The position numbers and the translations under genes are program-made. From positions 31,020 to 95,019 of the forward strand of contig CAZURK010000017.1 of assembly GCA_964623055.1 (NCBI GenBank): DNA of 64,000 nt, read 5' to 3'. Below are positions 35,314 to 45,210 of the stretch, piece after piece (positions within the stretch are counted from its first letter, which is position 1; every line of letters begins with the position of its first letter). This DNA is from JADHUC01 sp964623055 (lineage in GTDB: Bacteria > Planctomycetota > Planctomycetia > Pirellulales > Pirellulaceae). The notes beneath the pieces were generated by a model. It was not told the DNA's origin. It saw only the letters and a list, made by a program, of their open reading frames with translations, and made no database searches.

Positions 35314-38235
35314 ATGTTTCAAAAAAATCAGATCAGCGAACATGCTGGCGGAGAGCACGACGCGCCATCGCCACGTGCTTCAGCCCACCGATCTCCGCCG
35401 ATATCTCAGGGCCCACCCTTGGAGGCCGCTTTGCTCGAGGCAGATGACAGTCTTCGTCTCCTGCTGGCTAACGTTCCGGAAGTTGACATTTCCGATATCG
35501 ACGAGGAGTGCGGCGCCGATCAAGTGATATCAACAACCCATCGCTGCCGCGGCGCGGTCGCATCGAAGCCTGCCGATGCACCGAATGACGACGAAACGCG
35601 TGTGCTCGACCAGATCGAAAGGCTCCGGGTGCGGTTGGCGCTGGAGACGCAATGCCAAGCCGAGCGTCGACTGCGGGATTTGGTAGGTGGATTGACGGAA
35701 AAACTCGAAGCGAGCTACGCCTGGCTGTTCTTTTTCGACCCAGAGAACGAACAGTTGGAACCGCTGGTGACGCAGAATACCAAGCGCCGCTTGCCGCTGC
35801 GTCTGGACGATCGTTCCATTGTGACGCAGCGGATTGCTCTCGCGAAATCCGAATATGTCACGACCGACGTGCATCAAGACGAGTATTACCTGGAAGACAC
35901 CGGAAACAGCGAATCCGCGCTTGGCGTACCGATCCTGGCACGGGACGAATCGCTGTTGGGTGTTCTATATTTCGAGTCGGTGATACCGTCTGCATTCACC
36001 ACGGCACAAATGATCGACCTTCGCACGTCCGTCACTCAACTGGTCGTGCCCTTGCTGGCGCTTCAGGCAATCAATGACCATACCCGCCCGTTCAACACGT
36101 GGTTTCCCATCCCGTTCGGCTGGGATTTCGAGCCATTGCTTAGCCGCTGGCTGCATTGCCTGACCGAGGCCCTGGCCAATCGCGATACACCGGGGCCGTG
36201 TATCAGTGTGTGGGCGGCAGACTGGCGCAAAGAGCGCATGTGGTCCTTGGGGACGACAGGCTATGACTGTGAGTATCTTCGCGACAAGACCCTGTCGGTA
36301 AAGAGCTTTGTGGGCGAAGTCGCAAGCTCGCCAAGGGGCACTGTTCGACATGGCAAGCCAGAGGATCTGGTGCGTAGCGAGAAAGCGCAACGCATGGGCC
36401 TGGGCAGGATCGTATCAACACCCATTTTCCTGCCTGGCGACGAGGAACGCGGCCGTGGCAGCGGCGCATTGAATCTCTACTTCTCCCATGATGCTTCGGA
36501 TCGTCCTTGCCTTTCGGATTCCTTCGTCGCCGATTTGGCCGACACGATCGCGGCAGTTGCCTGGGAATTCCAGAACCAGAAGCTCGATATGTCTGTCGCC
36601 CATATCGAGGAGAGACTCAGCGGCAGCCAGTCGCCTCTGACGACTGTGGCAGACGAGATCCGCAAGTGCCTGGAGGCCGATCAGTGTACGCTGTTTCTAC
36701 TGGACGAATCGCGACAGGAACTGGTTACTGCGGCAACGACTGGCCTGGAGACGACAGAAACGGCTTTGCACGAGCCGACCAGGCCCCAGCGCCCCGTCAA
36801 CATCAGAGATATGGTCTACTACCTCGATTCCCCGTCCGACAAGGGGTTCACGGTGTATCTGTCGTCGCATCCCGGCATCTGTGCGCGAAAGAACGATGTG
36901 CCCGATCCGGACGAAAAGGGGCTGCCGCCCGGCTTCCCCGAACGACCGACGAACAAATTTCGCGAACAGTGCGCCGCCAGTGACACGGACCATCGCCGGT
37001 TCTTGGGGATCGGCGTCGAAGGAGACGGCGTCCGCGGCGTCATACGTCTGCTTCGCTCGGCCGAATCGAAGCCGTTTCGGCGTTCCGACGAGCTGCTGTT
37101 GACCAAGCTGTCCGAGATTTCCTTGCGCCCGTTGCTGAGTTCGCGCGTCATCCAAACAGTTCGTGGTCGGAAACGTGCGGAGGGGGGAAGGGAGTTGGCG
37201 CGGGCTGTCACGTTGTTGGCGAAGCCCCTGGCAAACGTACACAGTTCGCTTGGCAAGCGGGTCAACGAACTACTCCAGGCCTTGGTAACCGTGTTCCGGC
37301 AAGTGCTGCGCACCGACGGCTTCGGCGAGGTCGAGGTGCTGGCTTGCTTTCACGAGTACAAGGGGCGTCAAGGACACTCGGCGCTTGACTTGTACGAATA
37401 CCATTCTTCTACCAAGCACAATTTTTCACGCGACGAAAGCCCAATCGTTGTTGGCGAATTCGGCCGAATGAAAGCGCGCAAAGTCGTGCTGGACAAAGCC
37501 GTGATTAGCTGTGATTGGGGCAGAAGCCTCTTCGATGTGGCCTGTCGCCGAGGCGGACAACGTGTGTCGCAGGCGGCGATGCCCGTGGTCGCCTGGGGCG
37601 CGGGACGTTTGATGCAAGGCGTTTTGTCGGTGACCGTTCCGTCGGCTTTCCAATGGAAACCCGAACACCTGCGTTTGCTCCATCACGCAAGCCTTGCCCT
37701 GTCGGCGACCATCGGGGCCGGTCGCCAGGCGATGCCCTTCAAGGTATTGGGCAAAGGCGTGCAAGACGTCATCCACCAGTATCTCCGCTGGACCAAGAGC
37801 CAGTTGCGCACGGACTGGTGTGAAATGCTTGCCGGTCATCCACCGTCCCCGACGCATGTGGCTGCGGCGGGCCGTCGGCAGACCGAACCGCACGGGGAAT
37901 GGACCACGATGGAATCACCGCAGTTCGAATCGACCGCCTATCCCATCCAACTGGCCGGCGATCAGTCCGAGATCCGTTTTCCTCTCTGCGTCGGACCATT
38001 CGAGATCGCCGTCCTGGCAGCCGGGCCCGTTGACCGCAGGCTATTGGATACGCCATTCGAGGACATCGGTTCCGCGTGTGGCATTTGGTCGCGTCTGGTC
38101 GCCGATTTGACGGGTGAGTGGGAAGCAAATTTCACCCAGAAGACGGCACGCGCCGGGGTCGTCACGTGGGATGTCACGGCGGAATTGGATCTTTCGGCAT
38201 CGACACTGACAGACCACCTGACCGTGCCGAACTGA
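35314..38235 (+). CDS. Multi-GAF-domain protein without recognisable output domain
   Basis: 973 residues, soluble. After a ~95-residue Pro/Ser/acidic N-terminus I see GAF-like modules at about 115-250 (ASYAWLFFFDPENEQLEP ... SALGVPILARDESLLGVLYF), 270-420, 437-610 (ADQCTLFLLDESRQELVTAA) and 645-800 (PVVAWGAGRLMQGVLSVTVP), plus a weaker fifth at 815-940 (IRFPLCVGPFEIAVLAAG). No kinase, cyclase, phosphodiesterase, ATPase or HTH domain is visible. GAF domains bind small ligands such as cyclic nucleotides or dimerise; a chain of them with no output suggests a ligand-sensing scaffold for the coupled 247-residue protein. The ligand is unknown. Confidence 0.8.
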   Translation: MFQKNQISEHAGGEHDAPSPRASAHRSPPISQGPPLEAALLEADDSLRLLLANVPEVDISDIDEECGADQVISTTHRCRGAVASKPADAPNDDETRVLDQIERLRVRLALETQCQAERRLRDLVGGLTEKLEASYAWLFFFDPENEQLEPLVTQNTKRRLPLRLDDRSIVTQRIALAKSEYVTTDVHQDEYYLEDTGNSESALGVPILARDESLLGVLYFESVIPSAFTTAQMIDLRTSVTQLVVPLLALQAINDHTRPFNTWFPIPFGWDFEPLLSRWLHCLTEALANRDTPGPCISVWAADWRKERMWSLGTTGYDCEYLRDKTLSVKSFVGEVASSPRGTVRHGKPEDLVRSEKAQRMGLGRIVSTPIFLPGDEERGRGSGALNLYFSHDASDRPCLSDSFVADLADTIAAVAWEFQNQKLDMSVAHIEERLSGSQSPLTTVADEIRKCLEADQCTLFLLDESRQELVTAATTGLETTETALHEPTRPQRPVNIRDMVYYLDSPSDKGFTVYLSSHPGICARKNDVPDPDEKGLPPGFPERPTNKFREQCAASDTDHRRFLGIGVEGDGVRGVIRLLRSAESKPFRRSDELLLTKLSEISLRPLLSSRVIQTVRGRKRAEGGRELARAVTLLAKPLANVHSSLGKRVNELLQALVTVFRQVLRTDGFGEVEVLACFHEYKGRQGHSALDLYEYHSSTKHNFSRDESPIVVGEFGRMKARKVVLDKAVISCDWGRSLFDVACRRGGQRVSQAAMPVVAWGAGRLMQGVLSVTVPSAFQWKPEHLRLLHHASLALSATIGAGRQAMPFKVLGKGVQDVIHQYLRWTKSQLRTDWCEMLAGHPPSPTHVAAAGRRQTEPHGEWTTMESPQFESTAYPIQLAGDQSEIRFPLCVGPFEIAVLAAGPVDRRLLDTPFEDIGSACGIWSRLVADLTGEWEANFTQKTARAGVVTWDVTAELDLSASTLTDHLTVPN

Positions 38236-38284
38236 GAATAGCCCGAGTGGGCATTCCGTTTCTCCTTTCTGATGACCTCATGTG

Positions 38285-38671
38285 ATGTCGATCAATCGGG
38301 ACCATCAGCCGCCTGTTCAATTCTCTGTTGCGGGCCTTCTGGCTGTGTTCGCAGGCGTAGCCGCTGCTCTCGGTATCTGCATTACTCTGATAGAACTTGA
38401 CAACGCGGGCAGCACACATGCTGGCTGGACCAGCGAGATCCGGACGATCGACGGTACGCCCGACGTCGTGATGGTCCGCGTGCAGATATCAACCGACACC
38501 GGACGCATCATATCCAGTTCGTACCGACGGTCGCTGTACGTGGCTTTGGCATTGGAGATAGTGACGCTGGTTGCGGTCGTCTTCTATCTGGTAAGACGCT
38601 CGCGTCGCAAACGAAGAAACCAGCGCGCCGGATCACGAGTGATCGGATCGACGGACGTGGTGGGCAATTGA
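38285..38671 (+). CDS. Small two-helix membrane protein
   Basis: 128 residues from ATG 38285. Transmembrane segments lie at about residues 14-35 (FSVAGLLAVFAGVAAALGIC) and 82-100 (YVALALEIVTLVAVVFYLV), separated by an exported ~45-residue loop; the tail is strongly basic (RRSRRKRRNQR). The first segment resembles the FSL/FSVxxLL leader common in small planctomycete membrane proteins of unknown role. It is 49 bases after the multi-GAF gene, but the link is uncertain. Confidence 0.6.
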   Translation: MSINRDHQPPVQFSVAGLLAVFAGVAAALGICITLIELDNAGSTHAGWTSEIRTIDGTPDVVMVRVQISTDTGRIISSSYRRSLYVALALEIVTLVAVVFYLVRRSRRKRRNQRAGSRVIGSTDVVGN

Positions 38672-38741
38672 CGTGTTGTCGGATGCAGTGCCCACAGACT
38701 AGCTGTTCATCTATCCATGTTCAAAGCCCCCGGGCCCGGTT

Positions 38742-40709
38742 TCAACTTGACGTCGATTCCACACTGCTTCCGTCGATGCGGTGTTGTCGGTCGGTCGGCA
38801 ATTGTTGAACGCGATCGTACAGTTGGTCGAGCAATTCGCCGCGGGTGGTTTCGTCGACGGTGTGTTTCGGTGGTTCGACGCCGGCCCTACGGATCCACCG
38901 TGTTGCCACGCTCTCAGTGAGCGGATCCTTCAGTCTGGCTTCCCAACTGGTCATCGCAAAGAAGCCACGCAGGGCGAAAAACTGCAGTGCTTCGTAGTGC
39001 TTGCCGCCTGGAGGTGCGTCACCAAAGTAGATCAGCACGGCTCCTTGTTTGAGCAGCCGCCGTTGTAGCGTGACGATGTCGACGTCGCGCGGCACAGTGC
39101 CGGGGCTTTCGACGCATAACGACGCGGCTGTCCCGGCTGCCTGCCCCAGTGCCATCCAGCACGGCTCCATGCGCAGCGTGCTGAAACCAATGTGCGTGGC
39201 AGAGACGGGTACAGGTGTCAGTAGACCGTCGACCTTCTTCGGTACCATCACGCCGTACGGTACCGTGTACGGGACGGTAGCTTTGAGGCTGAAGAAACCT
39301 TCCAGGGCGATGCGGCCCGGCTCGCGTTTGCGCGTGGCGTGCGAATCGAGATGATAATGGCTGGCCGTGATGCTGTCTGCGTGGACTGGCGGGCGTTGCC
39401 GTCCTCCGATCCCGTCGGTCGGCAGCGCATCGTGGGCCGTGAACAGATACTCGCCCATGATCCGTCGACCCTCGCGGACGTAAGGCTGCCGTGGAAAGTG
39501 ATCGTTGTCGACGTACTCGTCTTTGGCCAAGCCCCAACGCTGTGCGTTCTGGCGAATCGCCAAAGGTACCTCGGTGTCGTACTGAATGAACCACAGAAGC
39601 CCTAGGATGTAGTTCCTCAGCCGCTCGGCATAGCGATCCCGCCAACTCCAGTTGGACGTGGGCCACGGCCAGTTCTCTTCCGCTAGATCCGTGGACAGAA
39701 ATGCCGATGCCTGATGATTCGCATCGGTCTTGCCGTTGGGCAATCGACAGATGCTCACGACACGCCCGATGCCATTCCAATAGCCGGGCGTCGAGCGGTC
39801 CTGCGGCGGACGCGTCATGCGGTTGTTTCGGATGTCGTCGATGATTGAGGCGTACTCGGCCCGGTCGTACGTCGATGGTTTGGGGATCGGCACGCGGTTA
39901 TCCGGATCCCGCGTCAGGCAAAGGCGATAGTTGTATGCCTGGATTGCGTTGTCCGCCAATCCGGTTGAATTCGGGCTGGGCTCGGTGCCGTAATAGCGCT
40001 GCTCGTAGTAAGCGTAAAGCACGCCGGCCCGCGGTTCGCCTGTCTCATGTTTGCTCTCCCGACCCAGCCGGAACGGTGCGCCCGCTGCCGCAGCTAGATC
40101 GCCTTCGTAGGTGGCGTCGACAAACACGGGGGCCGCGTAGCGTTCCAGGCAACCGCTTTCGCGCTCGACGACCGTGATCTCGTTCAGCCGCCCGTCTTCC
40201 AGTCGAACGCGGTCGGGCATCGCGTCAAACTGGCGAAGAGTACGCACCTGGATGTTGTCGGACTCCTCGGCCAGCATCTCGAGAAAAACGGTTTCCGCCA
40301 CCGAAGGCTCGAAACGATAGCCGCCGTGGCAACTGCGAACCTGCGGCGAGTCCTCGCCATACGTCTCCACATAGTGCCGGCGAACGCGGCTGACAAACTC
40401 CAGAAACAGCCCGCCCGTGGCGCCGCGCGTGGTGATATCAGTATTGCCCAGTCCGTTTGCCGGGAGTCCGCCGATGTGCCGCCCCCGTTCCAGGATCACG
40501 GCCCGATGCTCGCTGCGGGCTATGGCGATCGCCGCCATGATCCCCGCCGGAGTGCCGCCAACGATCACGACATCGAAGCGTTCAGGAGCGCGATCGTTCG
40601 GCTCCGCCGCCTCGGCAACAAGGGTGGAGAAGAACGCTGCCAGACAGACTAAGATGCCGGTTGCGGTGCCTGTTGCGGGACACGCGACAACACGTTGAAG
40701 CCACGACAT
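38742..40709 (-). CDS. Exported FAD-dependent oxidoreductase (FAD_oxidored family)
   Basis: About 655 residues from ATG 40709 (GGAGG upstream, then a signal peptide around TATGILVCLAAFFSTLVAEA). The N-terminal dinucleotide-binding fold is clear: FDVVIVGGTPAGIMAAIAIA followed by ILERGRHIGGLPANGLGNTD. A later FAD-dependent segment is VSATHIGFSTLRMEPCWMALG followed by AAGTAASL. Members are common in planctomycete carbohydrate regions, but their substrates are undefined. It is probably periplasmic, and precedes a LamG-like gene's 3' neighbourhood on the same strand. Confidence 0.85.
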   Translation of the reverse strand: MSWLQRVVACPATGTATGILVCLAAFFSTLVAEAAEPNDRAPERFDVVIVGGTPAGIMAAIAIARSEHRAVILERGRHIGGLPANGLGNTDITTRGATGGLFLEFVSRVRRHYVETYGEDSPQVRSCHGGYRFEPSVAETVFLEMLAEESDNIQVRTLRQFDAMPDRVRLEDGRLNEITVVERESGCLERYAAPVFVDATYEGDLAAAAGAPFRLGRESKHETGEPRAGVLYAYYEQRYYGTEPSPNSTGLADNAIQAYNYRLCLTRDPDNRVPIPKPSTYDRAEYASIIDDIRNNRMTRPPQDRSTPGYWNGIGRVVSICRLPNGKTDANHQASAFLSTDLAEENWPWPTSNWSWRDRYAERLRNYILGLLWFIQYDTEVPLAIRQNAQRWGLAKDEYVDNDHFPRQPYVREGRRIMGEYLFTAHDALPTDGIGGRQRPPVHADSITASHYHLDSHATRKREPGRIALEGFFSLKATVPYTVPYGVMVPKKVDGLLTPVPVSATHIGFSTLRMEPCWMALGQAAGTAASLCVESPGTVPRDVDIVTLQRRLLKQGAVLIYFGDAPPGGKHYEALQFFALRGFFAMTSWEARLKDPLTESVATRWIRRAGVEPPKHTVDETTRGELLDQLYDRVQQLPTDRQHRIDGSSVESTSS

Positions 40710-40773
40710 TGGACAGCCTCCATGAACCTCTTGCTTGGTCGAATAGCCGAGTCTCAAATGATAGAACGGCCGA

Positions 40774-41421
40774 TCAACTTGGGTTGAACGAGGGCAGGTT
40801 ATAGATTTTGGATCGTTCCGGGGCCTTGTCAGGCACGAATACCGCTCCGGAAGCGGCCCCGACACGTTGACCGTCGATGTAGAGAGTCTGTTCCGTACTG
40901 GCCATCGTCGCGCTCCAGGTAGCGGCGACGTGGTACCATCTGCCTGGTTGCCAAACCAGCGGTTCCCGGTATGCCATACTCCGGCCCTCCTGTGGCCCGG
41001 TCTTGCGGTCGTCGGAAGTGTAGAAGATGAGCCGGTCGAAAGCGGAATACTCGTAGAGCATCAGCGCGTTGAGCGCCTTGCCGCGATCGTTGCCCGTGCT
41101 GGCGCGGAACAGATGATGGAATTTGCCGTCGTCGGATTTCCACTCGGGCTTCACCCACATCATGACACAGCCCTCGTCGGGCACACAGTTACCTTTGAAG
41201 GCATAGGAAAGAAGCGTCTGTGGTTCGACCACCACCGCCTTTCCACGAACGCCATTGTCGAAACGCTCCGACCCGACCAACATCGATTCGGCATCGCCCG
41301 CAGCAATGGTGGCATTGGACGTATCCTCGAACGGTGCAAATAGGAGGACATCGCTTTCTTCCACTCCGAACGCGCTTGACGCAGTCAGCAGAACTGCCAG
41401 CAGACTCTTCCAGCACCGCAT
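40774..41421 (-). CDS. Exported LamG/concanavalin A-like domain protein
   Basis: 215 residues from ATG 41421 (signal MRCWKSLLAVLLTASSAFG). The mature part is a single LamG-type jelly roll: LLFAPFEDTSN, CVMMWVKPEWKSDDGKFHHLFRA, WQPGRWYHVAATWS and TLYIDGQRVG. The LamG fold is usually an appended domain of larger enzymes, but here it is nearly the whole protein and it ends abruptly at PSFNPS. It may be a carbohydrate-binding protein or the N-terminal remnant of a longer one. It lies upstream of the FAD oxidoreductase gene, same strand. Confidence 0.7.
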   Translation of the reverse strand: MRCWKSLLAVLLTASSAFGVEESDVLLFAPFEDTSNATIAAGDAESMLVGSERFDNGVRGKAVVVEPQTLLSYAFKGNCVPDEGCVMMWVKPEWKSDDGKFHHLFRASTGNDRGKALNALMLYEYSAFDRLIFYTSDDRKTGPQEGRSMAYREPLVWQPGRWYHVAATWSATMASTEQTLYIDGQRVGAASGAVFVPDKAPERSKIYNLPSFNPS

Positions 41422-41674
41422 TGTCTCGGCTCCAACTGTCACGCTTGTTCCCTTGGCTCTCACCGATGATTGACGTGTCCATCTTACCGCACAGCGATGA
41501 AGTTTCTTACTCATAGTGTCCATTTTTCACTTCGACTGTCACCCGGCCAACTCGCACAGAAACGGACCAACGTCTGTGATACAATAGGCCAATCTCGTCG
41601 ATGCGCCGTCAATTGGCGACCAGTCTTTTTGGAGTTGGAAGTGGATCACAGAGACAAATGCTTCTGATAATGGG

Positions 41675-42832
41675 ATGACCATGTTCTATAGCCGCCTACT
41701 GATCGCGTTTCTGGTTTCGATCGCGTTGCACGCGCCGTTCGCCGTTGCGGATAGTCACGATGCCCTGAACAACAGTTTGCAGGTGGTGGACCTGAGCGAT
41801 TTGGACGGTCCGCTTCCGCTGGATGTCGCTACGACCAAACAGATACTCTGGCAGACCGAGGACTGGGAGCATTCGACGTGGCAGAACCAGAATTGGCCCA
41901 AAGGCGGACCCGATACGGTCGGGTACCCATCGTTGGTCAAGAACGATCGCGGACCGGGTGGGGACAATAAGTATTACCTGTTCTACGCGCACCACGACCC
42001 CAGGTCGGGCATCGGCGTGGCTGTCTCCGACGTTATCACGGGCCCCTACTCGAAGAAGGTCAACGTGCCGGGCCGGTCAGATAATCAGGTGGTGCCCGCC
42101 TTCCATGCATCGAGCACGCATCCCGGCGATCCGGACCATACGTCAAGCCCCTGGGGCGTCTGGAACGAGCAAGAGCAATTGTGGTTCATGTATTTCCACT
42201 ATTTCAATCATGTCCGGAAGACCGTGCCGGGATATCAGTTGACGGGTTTGGCCACCACGCCCGATCTAGCTTCGCACCGCTGGACGATTTGGGAAGATGC
42301 CTCGTTCGGTACGACGCCACCTTATCGCCCAGTGCTGCCCACGACCACCAAGGTGTGGGCCAACCAGGCATCGTCCTACAACAGCGTGCATCGGCTACCG
42401 GACGGACGCTGGTTAGCTTTCATTCGCGGCACATCGAATGACGGCAAGCCCCCGTCGCTGGGTTTTGGCACCTCTGCTGATGGCCGAAACTGGGTGTACT
42501 TCGACGAGAACCCGATTATCCACCAGAACGATGGCGGCGGCGGTAGAAACGGGGTCTATCGCCCTGCGTTCATCGGTTATCTCGGCAAGAAGGAATCCGC
42601 TGCCGACGAGTACCTCGTTGCTTGGCACGAGAGTGTCCATTTCGACGGCGACGCGAGACTGATCTACGGCTACACCACGGATTTCAAAACCATCAAGCGA
42701 GACCCACGTGGCCACGTGAAATGGAAAGGCTCCGATGGGCCAATCGCCGCGTGGCGCGAAGGGGACCGGCTTTATCTGTTTTCTGGGAAATTCGTTCACG
42801 AGCTGAAACTGCCCGTGGATCACGGAACGTAA
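41675..42832 (+). CDS. Exported glycoside hydrolase family 43-like five-bladed propeller protein
   Basis: 385 residues with a signal peptide (FYSRLLIAFLVSIALHA). Features of GH43/62/117-type propellers: YPSLVKNDRG, KYYLFYAHHDPRSGIGVAVS, SDVITGPYSKKV, YRPVLPTTTKVW and FGTSADGRNWVYFDENPII. A catalytic Asp/Asp/Glu set cannot be assigned by eye, so the enzyme activity is uncertain. Two in-frame starts, 41675 and 41681, are equally possible. The 3' end overlaps the convergent SUMF1 gene by 13 bases. Confidence 0.7.
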   Translation: MTMFYSRLLIAFLVSIALHAPFAVADSHDALNNSLQVVDLSDLDGPLPLDVATTKQILWQTEDWEHSTWQNQNWPKGGPDTVGYPSLVKNDRGPGGDNKYYLFYAHHDPRSGIGVAVSDVITGPYSKKVNVPGRSDNQVVPAFHASSTHPGDPDHTSSPWGVWNEQEQLWFMYFHYFNHVRKTVPGYQLTGLATTPDLASHRWTIWEDASFGTTPPYRPVLPTTTKVWANQASSYNSVHRLPDGRWLAFIRGTSNDGKPPSLGFGTSADGRNWVYFDENPIIHQNDGGGGRNGVYRPAFIGYLGKKESAADEYLVAWHESVHFDGDARLIYGYTTDFKTIKRDPRGHVKWKGSDGPIAAWREGDRLYLFSGKFVHELKLPVDHGT

Positions 42833-45210
42833 GTGCGGGCGACACGGAAACCGACGCTGGTGGCTTCGTAGCGGTACGAGCAAGTGGCCTCGTCCGGATC
42901 GTCCGAAAAGCAGCCGCCCCGCTGTGCGTAGTAACCGTAGCGTGTCACCTCTTCCTCGTAACGCCAGTCGTATCTGCTGTACGAGCCCTTGGTGTTGCTG
43001 ACCGGGTCGATCACGAACTTGTCCGGTCCGTATCCCTCGCTTCGCCGCATTCCGTCCCAGCACAACTCGCTGACGTTGCCGTGCACGTCGTACAGCCCGA
43101 ACGCGTTGGCTCTCTTGAACCCGACCTGATGGGTACGGTAGTTTGGGTTCCTCGCAGATCCTCCCCCACGCACACGAATTTGTGGCTCTTGGCCGTACCA
43201 GGCGTAAAGACGGAGTTCTGACACTTCGTCGCCGAAACAGTAGCGACTTTCGCTGCCGGCCCGACAGGCGTATTCCCATTCGGCTTCCGTAGGCAGACGA
43301 AAACCGTCTCCGCCCAGCACCTCGACTTGCAGTTCGGACACCCATCCGACCTTTGTGTCGCCGCCGGCAAACTCCGGTTCGGGGTAATAGGGCTTAAGTC
43401 CGAGCTTCTCGCTGAGCCGGTTGCAGAATCGAATCGCGTCTGCCTTGTCAATACTCTCGACGGGCAGCAGGCGAGTGTCCATGCCCTGCACTAGTTCCGC
43501 CTCGCGGTTCTCGGAGGACCAGTAGCTGGGATTCTCACCCATCAGCCGTTCGTACTGTTGCTGTGTTACCTCGTAGACGCCCAGATAAAAGGACCTCGTG
43601 ATTCGCACGCGGTGTTGTGGATGTTCACTCCGGTGATCCTTGTTTCGCCGCGATCCCCTCATGTATTCGCCGCTGGGGATCAGGATCATGTCCATACCGA
43701 CGCCGTCTCCCAAGTCCAGCGTTTTTCGCATGGGCACGTCCAGCTTCTGAGCGGCACCCAATTGGCGACCTTTCGCCTCGGCCGCATCGAACGGCCACTG
43801 CGAATGAAAGCCACCGCTTTGGATGCGGACAAGGATTCTCTCTCCCGGCGTCCCCGATTCGCGGTGCCATTTCAGCGTGTTCAGGCCGGGTCGGCAGATT
43901 CTGGTGACGTCGAAAGCCTGACCGCGTCCTTCGCTTTCCAATTCGTCGTGCGGCCGCAGGCAATCGTGGAAGTAGGTGCCGGTGGCTTTGTCATCCCGGC
44001 CGACTCGCCAAGCCTGGTGTCTGTTCAGGTCTAACGAGTTGCGATGGCCGCCGGCGTACTTGTTGCCGTTGATGCTTACCTCCACCTTCGAGACGTCTTG
44101 GGGTGCCTCGAATTCAAAAGAGACTGACTTCTCGCCCGGCTCGACGGGACCGAATGTGTATTCGAGCCGTTTCACATCGCCGGGCGGCAGCGGCTCGACA
44201 TCCGGCCAAGGTTCCGAGGAAATGTGTGTGTATCCCGACGTAAGGTCGAGACCAGTTGCGACCAGATCTCTGACCGTACTGAGAATATGCTCCCGATTCT
44301 GCTTTCGCTCGTTCTCGTGTTTGTCCCGCTCGTCCAAGTACGTCTGATAGGGTTTGTATCGTTTGTAGACCTCGTGCAGTTGTCCACTGATACGGACCAC
44401 AGCACTGCGAGCCTCCAACTCGGCAAGCACGTCCACGCTGCCCGGCACTTGGCTCAGCAATTCATCCTTTGCATTCTTCAGAATGTCGGTAAGCTGGCTC
44501 TTGACGTCGCCGCCGGGTCGCAGGGCATTAACCAGTCCCATGGTTGGAGCAAGGTTCTCGTAGGCACCACCGGCTAGTTGGTCCAGTTGTTCAAGCTCGT
44601 GCAGCGAAATCAGTGGGTCTTCGCGCAGACGCATTGCCGCGCCTTGCTGCTCGGCGGCGACAAGATTCTCCTGCGTCTCACGCAGCATACTTGCCGCCAT
44701 CGCGCGCAGGTAGGTATCCGGATTCTTGACAGTATTCTCCAGAGTGCGGCGCAGAGCGCGCTGTGCGAGTTTCTTCACAGTTCCGCGCGACACATTGGTT
44801 ACGTCGCCCGTCATGTAGCCGACGCTGACGTTGACCAAGGCCGTTGTCCCAGCGTCGCGAACGACGAGCAACGCCTCGCCGATTGCCTGTACGGTTAGAA
44901 AGTCGTCAATCTTCTTTCGCCACTTCCGATTGTCGCGGGATTCGAGATCGCTGGTGTACTGGCGATACAGCCAGAGAGCGTATCCGGCCTTCACGGCCGA
45001 ATCTTCGTCTTGGACGATCTTCCCGTTCGTATCCGTGACGATCCAAGCAGGCTTTCCTTTCCTCTCGTACACGCACAGTTGGCGACCGTCGACGGCAAAC
45101 CGATGTTCCAGCTCCAGCTTCTCGTCCACAAAAACCTCGGCAGCGCACGCCGGAGTCTGGTCTATCGTGCACAATGCTGTAACAGCAAGAATGAGAAGAA
45201 ACCACCGCAT
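42820..45210 (-). CDS. Exported SUMF1-domain protein with unknown N-terminal region
   Basis: About 796 residues from ATG 45210 (signal MRWFLLILAVTALCTID). Residues ~30-330 are helix-rich and Glu/Gln/Arg-rich, probably coiled coil. A beta-rich segment is at ~340-460. The last ~270 residues are the formylglycine-generating-enzyme fold: MILIPSGEYMRGS, YEVTQQQYERLMGENPSYW, FRLPTEAEWEYACRAGSESR, GNVSELCWDG and VGFRVAR. In true FGE two Cys lie in a CxxSxCNRYR-like motif. Here the matching region ends RGGCFSDDPDEATCSYRY, which does not preserve that spacing, so copper-dependent sulfatase maturation is unlikely. Confidence 0.8.
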   Translation of the reverse strand: MRWFLLILAVTALCTIDQTPACAAEVFVDEKLELEHRFAVDGRQLCVYERKGKPAWIVTDTNGKIVQDEDSAVKAGYALWLYRQYTSDLESRDNRKWRKKIDDFLTVQAIGEALLVVRDAGTTALVNVSVGYMTGDVTNVSRGTVKKLAQRALRRTLENTVKNPDTYLRAMAASMLRETQENLVAAEQQGAAMRLREDPLISLHELEQLDQLAGGAYENLAPTMGLVNALRPGGDVKSQLTDILKNAKDELLSQVPGSVDVLAELEARSAVVRISGQLHEVYKRYKPYQTYLDERDKHENERKQNREHILSTVRDLVATGLDLTSGYTHISSEPWPDVEPLPPGDVKRLEYTFGPVEPGEKSVSFEFEAPQDVSKVEVSINGNKYAGGHRNSLDLNRHQAWRVGRDDKATGTYFHDCLRPHDELESEGRGQAFDVTRICRPGLNTLKWHRESGTPGERILVRIQSGGFHSQWPFDAAEAKGRQLGAAQKLDVPMRKTLDLGDGVGMDMILIPSGEYMRGSRRNKDHRSEHPQHRVRITRSFYLGVYEVTQQQYERLMGENPSYWSSENREAELVQGMDTRLLPVESIDKADAIRFCNRLSEKLGLKPYYPEPEFAGGDTKVGWVSELQVEVLGGDGFRLPTEAEWEYACRAGSESRYCFGDEVSELRLYAWYGQEPQIRVRGGGSARNPNYRTHQVGFKRANAFGLYDVHGNVSELCWDGMRRSEGYGPDKFVIDPVSNTKGSYSRYDWRYEEEVTRYGYYAQRGGCFSDDPDEATCSYRYEATSVGFRVARTYVP

